DNA of 64,000 nt from Capitulum mitella (Eukaryota > Arthropoda > Thecostraca > Pollicipedomorpha > Pollicipedidae), in contig CP099846.1 of assembly GCA_030062745.1 (NCBI GenBank), positions 1,860,001-1,924,000 of the forward strand, in the 5' to 3' direction. The notes beneath the pieces were generated by a model, which was not told where the DNA came from, made no database searches, and saw only the letters and a program-made list of their open reading frames with translations. How positions within the stretch are numbered: position 1 is the stretch's first letter; every line of letters starts with the position of its first letter. Positions 29,101 through 40,000 of this stretch are shown piece by piece. The translations under genes and the position numbers were made by a program.

Positions 29101-32100
29101 TTTGGGGGGGGGGGGGTTGAAGTCCCCTGGCCCCATGGCTTCTGCGCCTTGGGGCCGTGGCATGCAGTTATGCTGCATGTCACGGCTATATCTGGCGGCA
29201 TGACCCTATTCTTCCACCTGTCTGGCGAAGCCCACGCTTGTCTGCAGTTCTGCTTGTTCAGTACAAGTGTAGCAGCGTCGTGCAGTGTATACGAATTATA
29301 AGTTAAGTTGTTGAGACATGCCTTGTTGCTTTAGTGTTCTTGAATGTGGGAACGTCGGGCAACAACCTTCAACATCCCGTCATTCGTCACTAGCAAAAAT
29401 CATATCGGGCCCCCCAGTGGTTTATTTCACGTTCACTTTTCTGCTTCGGCCGTCTGTCTTAGGCAGATGAATCAGGACAACACGCTCTAATCGATGACAT
29501 AGGCGTAGGAACTATGAGAAACATGGTGACAGCGAGGAGGTATTCATCTCTGACCTAGTTCTTCCCGTGCAACGCGGCTGGGAAAATGTCATCTGAATGA
29601 TGAAAATCGAGCACTTGATCCCCGTACCTATTGCCGACTTTGGTACCACTATATTTCCTCTTCTACATATTCCTTTTGCTAAAGAATCATCCATACCGGG
29701 CCAATAAATCGGGGACTGATTCCCACTTTTTGCCCATAGAGAAGACAACACATGCTTAACCGAAAAGGAACTTGGTGAATCATGGTCTTGACCGCAAACT
29801 AAGCCTCATCAAACAAGACGACGAACAGGTAGCTAACGACATAATTTTTGTCGCAAAGGACTGATAAGAAAGCGGAAGGCCGCGTGACTGACAGCGTTAG
29901 TTCATGGCTGATATGACGCTCGTTAAATGAGAACGTGCTGTTGCTTTGATGACGAATGTCGTTTTTTCGCTGGCCTTTTAAACCTCAGCCTTGAAAGCGT
30001 GACACGGATCCGACGCTCATTCAGGCCGCAGGTAAACGTCGGGTGCCGAGTTTTGTGGCTCGTTTTTGCGTCTCGTGCCAGACAAAGAAAGGCGTTCTAA
30101 TCACAGACTGCTTCTACCTCCGCACGGTAGCGGCGGCGACAAAACTGGCCGATTGGCTGGCCGTGACCCGACCCGACAGTGTCTCGGCCACGTGACCGGT
30201 CACCTGACAGGGAGACAACCTGTAGGTTGCGGCATGGTCCTAGCGTGCCCATCTTAATAGCATGCCACTAGTGTGCCCCATCTCCGTGCCATCGCTGTCG
30301 ACTCTATTGCCCCGTTGCCATGACCTAGTCCCCGTGTACCCCGTCCCGTGACCCGTAATCTCACCAGGGCGGGCCCCATCCCGGGACGTCCGGTGACAGA
30401 ACAATAACGCCCGCCGGCTGGCAGCGGGACAGCGTAATTGGTCCCGTTCGTGACGCGCCCGGCTGCGTGACGGGCGTCACCGTCACGTGCAGACGGCACT
30501 GTTTTTCCGTCACGGTCCGCCCGCTCAGCGCGCTGACATTAACATTTTAGAAAGCGTCACATCGCGTTCGTTGGGTGGATGGGACATGTGACTAGTCTGA
30601 AATGTTAGTTTCCCGATGTCTGTTCAACGGTCCAGAAAAGAAGCAACAACAATGTTTCGTTGAAGGGTCATCGTCTTATGTTTTAGCTGATCTTTTGTCA
30701 ACTGTTTTTCAAAAGCTTAATGTTGAGGAAAACAATGATTTCTTGTTTTCAACTGCAACTTATTCCGCATCAGCAGGAAAACCCTAAATGGATGTTACAT
30801 GGAACGAAGTCAAAATACGCAGCATCATTTAAAAATATTGTCTGTCGGTGGACGAGGAATTAAAAAATCACGCATCGCAATTCCCGGGCTTTGTTACGGG
30901 GGCAGCTGTTCATGATAGCTGCGGTGGCAGCGGGAAGGCACGTCATCCTCCCGGCCTCGTGGAAGAGGCGTTCTAGCCAGGCTCCCCGTGAAACAGACAA
31001 CAGCTTTCTACAGCAACTCCTCACTGGCGACAAATCAGTTTTCTACGGATGAAGGACGCATGGAGCATGCGAAGCACCACGACCATGAATCGGACTGTAG
31101 TATTCCATACCAATTTTCCCGCTATTCCAGCCTTCATGTCCTCTACTGGTCTGCTCAGAGCGGCGCCCCGCGGCTGCAGCGTCCCAGATGGCTTATTACC
31201 TATGCCTCCGACCCCTCCATCCAAAAATTCGATATCCTCCATTTCTACCCGTTCCGATCGTACCCATCCAGCATTCCTTTTACCTTTCGTTTATCGTTTG
31301 CGACTGGTACTTCAGTGTGTTGATGATGCACGTTTGTGTCAAATAGCACTCTGCCAGGTAACACAACTGTGGCGGGTAGCCGTCCACGCGATACCATCCT
31401 GTAAGACGACCGAGCGCTGCGACTGTGTCAGTTCAATCAGCCCTCTCTACGAGTCCGTATAAACAATGTCGTCACTGTACTGAGGCTGACCGTAAGCGGT
31501 AAATTCCATATAATCACCGTCATGGATCTCCTCCCGTTTCTATGCACCGACATCAGTAATGAGCTGGAACTAAACAGCGCAGGAGCCAAGGAGATACAGG
31601 GAGAACGTTATGTTTGAGCGATTCCTTTTCTCCGATTCAGCTGTGCCGTTCAATTCGATATGATCAGGAGCCATGCGGTGCGAACAGCGGCTTTAGAGGT
31701 GGCGCAGAAATTCCGAGGAGGGCCGTTTGCTGTTCACCGTCCAAGTTGCCGCATATGAAACGTTACGTTGCCGAGTCTAAATGTTTACGTCACAACGATG
31801 ACAACGTACAAACCAGTCTAGAGTTATTCGAACGTGTACCATTTGGTGGCATAGCCATAAATGTCCCGACGACCAGAGGCAAATTCAGCGCCAACGGCTA
31901 TTACGAGACATGTTAAGCGATCATCCATATCGCTCGAAGTCATGCACAGAACATGAACAAACACTTTCTGTGGTGATGCGCCGTGAATCATGTCACTGCG
32001 ACATTACCACTGCAAAACAAAACGGAATAAATGCAATGAAAAGCAACAAGGTGTGTGAACTACCAATTCTTGTTCAGGCAATTTCACACGATCTGACGAC

Positions 32101-33782
32101 ACCTACGAAAACAGGGCGTTTTTGAACACCAACGGGATTCTGCTGGTTTCAGCTGATCTCCCTGTTCCACACCCATGGATACGGCCTGAAGTCCAGCATA
32201 CGTGAGAATAACGCCTCAGCAGTCGTGCATCTCGACCAATCATACCCAAATCGCCTCCTGCAAACAATACACTATGCTCTTGTAATGAAACAAGGTACCG
32301 CCTGTGAACTGACGCTATTTAAAGCGAATCGCAAAAAGCACGTTTCTCTTCCGGAACCGATCTAGTGCTTGGAGAGTTCGTCACCTGCCGAATGCTGACC
32401 AGCGACTCTGTCAGCCGTGGTGCCCCCCCCCCTCCCAGACCGGCTAGCGTGGGTCCTCCGGCGCTGGTTGCGGCCGCTGTCGATGTCCCGTCGCGCCGTG
32501 CGTCCGGCCAGTGTCAGGGCGCACTCGACACCGGGTCCGCCCTACTGACCCGGCTCGGCTGACAGTCTCGGCCTACTGGGCGGGACCCGTCGGCAGCGCT
32601 CTGCCGGCTGACGAAGGACGGCGGCCCGGCGCCACCGGCCGGACGGGCGCGCGCCGTCCGGCCCGCCCGACAGGTCATCGATCACGGCGACCGGCGCACC
32701 GGCCGGCGACAGGCGGCGGGAAATTCGCCGTCGACCTCTGGCCTGCGACGGTTTGGTCTGCGGACGCGGAACAGAGGCATACTGCACGTCGATGTTATGC
32801 CGAGGAGGCGGTTGGACCCAGAAGTGTGCCTTCATCGCCATCGAAATATGAAAATATTAGTGAAGAGGGCACGCAAAAGGCATGCGGTTTTTGTAATCGG
32901 AACGCTTTATTCATTGCTCCCACCCCGAAATAGAATCCACATTTTCTGCACTTCCTTCGACAGCAAGCTAACCGGCCAATACATCTTTATTTATCTAGGA
33001 CTGGCCCTGCTGGATGTCCCGAGCTTACGATGCGCGGTAAGTGCTGCCATCTTTCCATTCGATACGCTTTCGATCCAACGAGCCCTTTACTCAGACAATA
33101 CATGACTGGAGATCATGGAGGTTGCTGACACCCATCTTCTCAGAAAGAAATGGTCTGAAATTCCAGGCACACTCCCACTTCTTCTCGTTTTAGGAAATCC
33201 CCAGCCGTAAAACGATCAGTAAATCACTGATCTTCGATCAATGAATCGGTCACAAAATAGGTACGCAAAATACCAGAGACAACTTGGGATGCATAAAATT
33301 TCGCCCCACGCCGGCGTGACTGCCCCGCATAAAGAAGAAACAAAATACGTAAACCGTTGACAAATGGCTCGGAATGTTAACAAAAGACCAGAACTACCTG
33401 CAGTAGCCATAAAATTTCACTTCTGTGTTGATTGCGAAAACACTCAGGTTCAACGTCTTAAAAACGATTTTCTCATGAAAGCCGGACGTTCACCAATCCA
33501 AAAACCGGAAACCAATCGATTATTTAACAGCACAAGTTACAAAATTACGCAATTTGCACAGCGGATTCAATCATTCAGCATTGTACACGGTTCGCTGAAC
33601 CACCCTGCAGACCCACAGAAAAAGACCCCGGTGATACCACAAAGCAAAAAAATGACGTTAACATGGCAGCAATTCGACTGCAATGTGCCGGACATATATG
33701 CAAGAAAGCCTGGCCCTGCTAAGCTAAAAGTACAGCACATTTAGTCAATGCAAGGGCCGTAATATGGGAGGGCACGAACACG

Positions 33783-33788
33783 TTTATT
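33783..33788 (-). terminator. Poly(A) signal AATAAA of shugoshin
   Basis: TTTATT on the plus strand reads AATAAA on the minus strand, about 140 bases past the proposed shugoshin stop codon. It supports the terminal exon call. Confidence 0.55.
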
Positions 33789-33929
33789 AACGGGAGAGCA
33801 TGCTCACCAGGTCCCTGGATGAGAAAACGGGCGCCATCCAGTCACCTATTGTCACCTGCACCTGCTGCGTAAAGGCCTGATCGGCCGCTACAGCCCGTAT
33901 TGCCACGTGAATTCTGTTCCGACCGCGTC

Positions 33930-34026
33930 CTACGCGCCACCGTGAGCCGAGCGTTCAGCATTGCCCCAACCAGGTACATCCTGCCGCAGCTGGCGGAGCT
34001 TCACATTGACGAACGTGCCATTTTGC
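33930..34026 (-). CDS. sgo: Shugoshin terminal exon (candidate)
   Basis: Phase-matched exon encoding KQNGTFVNVKLRQLRQDVPG and a short tail to a TAG stop. The KLRQLRQD segment resembles the KLRRGD that completes the SGO motif in relatives, but eight residues intervene. The acceptor is GCGCCTGTGAG. An AATAAA follows 140 bases later. Confidence 0.55.
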
Positions 34027-37000
34027 CTCACAGGCGCTTGTAAAATGGCAAAAAGTTCAATCCAGATCTTACAACCTGAGAAACACGTGTCTTATTCGGA
34101 AACGGAACTCTTTTGCAGCGACTGGAACATGGCAATCACATTTACTACATAGTAATCACAATCTACTAATTCTAAAACATGGATCGACTGCCCACGTCAT
34201 ATACAAGACAGCACCATGTGTACGTTTGGTCTCTTACGAAACTCATCTTGTCCCAAAAAGACCTCTTGAACAGAAGGCTACCGCCGCATTTTCCTGTGGG
34301 AGAAAGGAAACAATCAGTACGGCGCCAGAAACATGATTTTCATCTCATCACAACTCGTCGCGCACTTTGCTTATCGCCAAGTGAAAGCAAATGGCGAGAC
34401 ACCAAACCGTGGAGCCTGATTTATGGAATGACTATGCTCACGCACGCCGCGCCCCTGCGCTGCCTTTTAAATTTAAACATATCTTTTGGGCATTACAACG
34501 CCCGAGGACTGGAAGACTCCACCTGTGACAGACTCAGGATAAAAACGTTTCCGTCTCGCGGGTAGTGGAACACGCACGCGCAAAGCCGCTGCCCGGGCAG
34601 ACGATATAGGTCGCCACCGCTCAGGCGCTGCTGTCCCTGATGGGCCACGTGGGACCGGGCCGTGCCGCCCGGACCTCCACTCACTTGTTGAGGCACGGCT
34701 CCCGGTACGACACGGGCAGCCGGCGACGGCGGGAGCCTGCCGTCACAGGCTCCTCAGTCGTCTGCTGGCCAGCGGCCGGCGGCGGCTCCTCCGCCGTCTG
34801 CTCGACTGCGGCCGGCGGAGCCTCCTCAGTCTCCTGCGGACCAGCGGACAACAGAAGCCCTTCCGCCGTCTGCTGAACAGCAGTCAACGGAGCCTCCCTC
34901 GTCTCCTGAGCAGCGGCCAGCGGCAGCGCCTCTGCTGGCAGCTGGTCGGCGCTCGGCGGCGGCCCCTCCGTTGTCAGCTGGTGGACGGCAGGCGGCGCAA
35001 CTCCCGTCGGCTGTTGGTCGGCGGTCGGCGGCGGCTCCTGGTGGACGGCAAGCGGTGCAGCTCCCGTCGGCAGCTCGTCGGCGGCCGGCGGCGGCTCCTC
35101 GGCGGCGCTCCAACTCGCGGCCGCCTCCCCGGCCGGACTGCGTGTCTCCGGAGGTCCGCCCGGAACGTCCTCGGTCCGAGCGACGCCGTCCACCCCCGAG
35201 CCAGGTCGGCCAGCGGCCCCCGGAGGACTGTCCGAACACAGCGACGGCCGGCTCTGGTCCTGGGGAGGGCTGTCCGCCACCAGCATAGTGCTGTCCGGCG
35301 CACGGCACGGGCTGTCTAGAATCTGGTCAGGACTGGCATGCGTCACAGCACCGCCCTCTGCTTGACCCCGGGCCTCGGCGGGGTGCGGGCCGGCGTCTGA
35401 CGCACACTCAGCGCCGTCAGTCTGGCCGGGGACGGCGGCAGACTCGGCGCCGGCAGACTGCGCAAACGCCGCAGCCGCCTGCCCGGAGTCAGAGGGATTC
35501 GGCTTGGCGGACGGCGGCCCGGGCGGCCGCTGGGACACGGCAGGCTGTGCGGCGCCTGGCCGGTCAGCAGACGGAGACGACCCGGCGGCGACCGGCGCAG
35601 GAAGCGACTCTGAGGTCGCAGCGGCCGCGGGCGGCACAGAGCCGCCGGCAGGTGGACCAGGGGTCACCGCCGGCTCAGCCGGTCCGTCAGCCGACGGCGG
35701 AGTGCCCGCCCTCGGCTCCGGCTCCGGGTCGGCGGCTGGCAGTTCCGGGTAGACGAACAAGTCGGCGTCAGGCGTCGCCGGCTCCGACCGTCCGCCCGCT
35801 GACGACCGCCGGCCTCGTCCCCGGCCCCGCGCACGCCCCCGACCCCGTCCCCTGCCCCCACCCCGGCCCCGGCCGCGGCCCGGTGAAGCCCCCAGCGAGC
35901 GGCGGCCGTCCGACGCCGGCTGCTGGCCGCCGCCGCGCCGCCCCCCGGCTACGGCCGGCCCGGTGGCCGCCTGGTCCAGCACCACCACCGCCGGCGACGA
36001 CAGCTTGACGTCCGGCGGCGAGGAGCGGCCGCGGGCCGGTCTGCCGCGCGCCCGGCCTCGGCCTCGGCGACCTCTCGGGGTGGCGGCCGCCTCCTGCCGC
36101 AGCCACACCCGCCAGCTGGGGCCCTCCAGCGGGTCGTCGGGCGCCTGCGGAGACGGCCACCGACTCAGCGCACACACGGCACTTTATCGCCACTCTGGTG
36201 TCCGCCACAGCCATAAACAGTACATCAGATACAACCTGAACATGCAAATCACAAAACGACCAAAGAAAGTCTTTCCCAAGATAGCTTACGTGTCCAACCG
36301 ACAGCCCTTATATAATGTTATTCACCTCAAAAAAGAGGGCCACTCTAGCAGGCAATGTTTGCGCATGCAAATCGTCCAACTGTTAACACGAGAAGGTAAG
36401 AACTACATCCTGGTTGGGAAGAACACGTGACAGGTGCGTCGTACGAACCCCCTGGTCCAAGACGTGGTGGTATCGCTCCTTGACGCCGATCTCCGGACTC
36501 GGCGTTCCGTGATCCGTGGGGACGGCACGCAGCTCGTCAGGCGACGGCGTCGTCGACACTGGGAAACACGCGACCACCGCCGCATCACGGTCGAGCGTCC
36601 AGTCCACGCTGTACATACGTGGAGCAACAGCCGCCGGATCAATCTCGTCAGAAGTTGGCCATGCCTCGGACCGTATCACACAAACCACTACCCACTACCC
36701 AGACACGAGGGTCAGATACATGACCTGGCGCTGCTACGACACCGGCGGCGCCCGGCCGCGCGCGACACGGCAGACCTGGCTCCACTCACCTGCTGGCTGC
36801 CGCTGCGGCTGCGGCGGCTCGGCGCCGACTCGGCTCCGCCTGGTCCGGCGAACGACCACCGCCGACCGGTCCAGCTCGTCCGCTCGGCCGGACGAGCCGG
36901 ACGAGCCGCGCACGCCGCGAGTCCTGCGCGAGATCACCACCGACTCGTCCAGCTCGCCGCCCGGCTCGGCCGCCGGCTTCACAGAGTCCAGCGTGCGACG

Positions 37001-40000
37001 CGTCTTCCGCGAGATCACAACGGACTCGTCCGGATCGGGGGCGGCCGCTCTCCGCGAGACAATGATGGACTCGTCCGGATCGGGGGAAGCTGCCCTCCGC
37101 GACACGATGATGGACGCGTCCGGGTCGGGGGCGGCCGCCCCCCGCGAGGCGAAAGACTCGTTCGGATCGGGGGCAGCCGCCTTCCGCGAGACGATAACGG
37201 ATTCGTCCAGGTCTCCGACGGTCGTGTCGGCTAGCGGACGAGCTGGGTCTGAGGCCGGCCCGACACCCATGCCAGACTCTCCTGGGGACGAAACGGAACG
37301 TTCCGAGTCAGATGTGCATGATCAGCGCAGCATCGACTGCCACGAAGTCTGGAATGGACTGCACACAACTGGAAACGGACGGATTTCAATCGGTTCGGAA
37401 TGCGTTCACTGGACACCAAACCGCCCTACATCACAACTCGAGTTAGCCTTCCAGATGTCGGCAGTCCTCGCCAGCGGACGCCGCGCTCAACAGAACCACG
37501 GAACAGGCTGATGTGGTCGCCACCGAGGCGGCGCACGCCACCTCGGAGCGACGCAGAGCGACGCTGACCGCCGCCGTACCTGCAGCGGCGGCGGCGGCGG
37601 CGGCGCCGCGAGCCTGTCGCGGCCGCGGCTGCTGGACGGGGGGCGAGCGCTCCAGCTCAGGTTCAGCCGGCCCTCTGCCAGTGTCCCCTGGCGGAGAAAC
37701 AGAGAGCAGCGCCGTCAGAGCGGCCGCCGCCGCCAGGAGGCCCAATGTATGCACGTACTGTCTGAACATCGCACCTTCAAACTGTTGCGGAGACCCAAAT
37801 AACGTTTTGCGCCCCCAACTGATGAAAGCAAGCGCCGTACACACAGACTAACAAGGCTTATGACATCCCCAAACATGTCCCAAAGCTGTCATCAGCCACG
37901 TACTGTGTGTATGTCAATTTGCTCTTACTTAGCCATGTTCCAAGTCACACCATAAATATCACCACCAATCCACGCAGTTCCAAGATCAGCTGCAGTTTCA
38001 CCTCCCTCAGTGAGAGCTTCCACCGGCATTAGCTCACCAGCGGCGTCGCCGTTGCAGACTGCGGCCGCCGCGGGGCGGGGGGCGGCGGTCGGCCGCGCCG
38101 GAGACGGGGTCGCCCCGTCCCTCCGTTCAGCCGTCACCGGACCGTCCCCAGCGGCCGGCTCCGGCGCCGGCGCCGCACGGCCGGCGTCCAGACACTGCCG
38201 CCGCAGCGCCTCGTCCCCGGATAGGCGCTCCTCGGCCGGCACCAGCACCCGCTCCAGGCCGTGCTGCCGCTGCCGCATCCAGGCCTCGTCGCCAAACAGG
38301 CGCTCCTCGGCGGGCACCAGCACCTGGGCCTCCGGCAGCGGGCTGGCCACGTCCGGCTCCAGCAGCGACTGCTCCAGGATCACCGACAGGCCGTTCAGCG
38401 ACGTCGACAGAGGCTCGCGGCCGGCCGGTTCTGTCGGCACGGCCCGCACGGCATCAGCGGCCGCTCGCAGCGCGACGCGGAGCCCCGCATAACAGGGCGA
38501 CGGCCGCCACACGGTGCAGAACAGCGGCCGGCCCACGGCTCAGAGCGAGCAGACACGCAGCACGGCCGCAGCTGACGCACATCGCAGCCGGCAGACGCAA
38601 CGCGGCGAACACGACGCAGCGCGATTCAGCCTGCCGCCAGGCCCTGCCGGCGTCCGCCGCTGCGAACCTGCGAGCGGCGCCGCCTCTTGCTCCTCTTCCT
38701 GCTCCTCGTCCTGCTCGTCGGCGGGCCGCAGCCGGACGGTGCCGGCCGCGGCGGCCGCCGCCAGCAGGCCGCCGCTGTCCGACAGCCGCGGCAGCACGAT
38801 CGACGGGTGCGAGATGACGTTGCCGGCCACCGTCGGCAGCACCTTGTGCAGCTTCCGGCTGGTGGCCGACGAGCCGTTCAGAACAGAGCTGGACTGACTC
38901 GAAGTCGGGTCTGAAACAACGCTGGGCCTGTCATCACATGGGCAGCAATATTTCAGCTGCGGTGCATGTTCTGTGACGTCTTTGCTATGTCGCAATCTAT
39001 TTTACCCCCTTATTTCCGTATTCCTCTAATTATACGTGCGTGAGCGTGCAGCGGGACACCTATGCCCACATGTCATCACACAAAGCCTATTTACCTCGTC
39101 TTTTTACCAGGACGACTCACAACGCCGCGTCTCGGTATTCAGCCGGACTGAAAAATACACTCCAGCGAGACCCCTATTCGAGCGGCACTGCAGCGTCAGC
39201 CTGAACTGGCGCTCTGAACGGCCGGAGCGCGGCCAGACGGAGCGGGCGCCTCGCCGGCCGGCCGGCGGCGGCCACTGACCGCACAGCTGGGTGGACAGAA
39301 GGCCCCAGGAGCTCCTGCCGCGGCTGCCCGCCGTGCCGATGCTGACCGACTTGCTGCGCCGGCGGCCGGCGTTGCAGCGCCGCAGTCCGACGTTCAGCTG
39401 CTCGGTCAGCGTGAGCAGCTGCTGCAGCGCGCCGCGGAAGACGTCATTGATCCGGGACAGATCCTCCTCGTGCATCTGCAATGCAGAGGGGCAGACTGGC
39501 ACACGGGGATCACATCACGGATCTGAGAAAGACGCTCCTCGTGCACATGCACAACGGACGGGCCGAGTCGCACACGGGGACACAGCACGGATCCAGACAA
39601 ATCCTCCCCATGTGTCCGTACAGCACGGGCAGATTCATGCATGGGAAAATCCATACAGCAAAGGAGTCTGCACAACAGGGGAGCAGAGCCACCATAGAGA
39701 AAACATCATGTACCTCCAACAGGCCCTCTTTGTGCAACTGCACAACAGAGGGGCTGAGTGACACAATGTCTTGACAGTATAAGTCAATGTCAAGAAAAAA
39801 AAACTAGTTTTCATTTATTATCAAATTATACTGTCCTGGTGTTTTAAGCAAACACCAGGACAGTATAATGAAATATAGTTGGATATTGTAACATACCAAG
39901 GAACTCTTCATATCAACATTTATAATATAGCTTACAGAAATTTACATAACTCCTTACCTGAACCTCATTTCTCAAGGCTACTATGACTTCATGGTTTCCA

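Larger units (their letters stand above)
15311..33782. other. Long intergenic region with decayed repeats
   Basis: No spliced gene could be assembled over 18 kb. CpG-rich blocks at about 21800-22300, 24600-24970, 30050-30500 and 32380-32800 are open in several frames but show no domain, and I treat them as composition effects. Simple repeats include an AAATG-rich stretch near 27375-27420 and a G run at 29104-29117. Transposon-terminus-like motifs are listed separately. AT-rich open frames at 23421-23858 and 27495-28037 were judged accidental. Confidence 0.5.

Noticed and set aside
36383..36688. Possible extra shugoshin exon (IRSEAWPTSDEIDPAAVAPR)
   Set aside because: Protein-like composition, but no good donor in the required phase. 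The alternative exon-8 donor at 36775 makes it unnecessary. Left open.
36434..37511. Large plus-strand open frames over shugoshin exon 8
   Set aside because: Antisense shadows of the repeat-encoding exon. The minus-strand frame has splice signals and matching phase.
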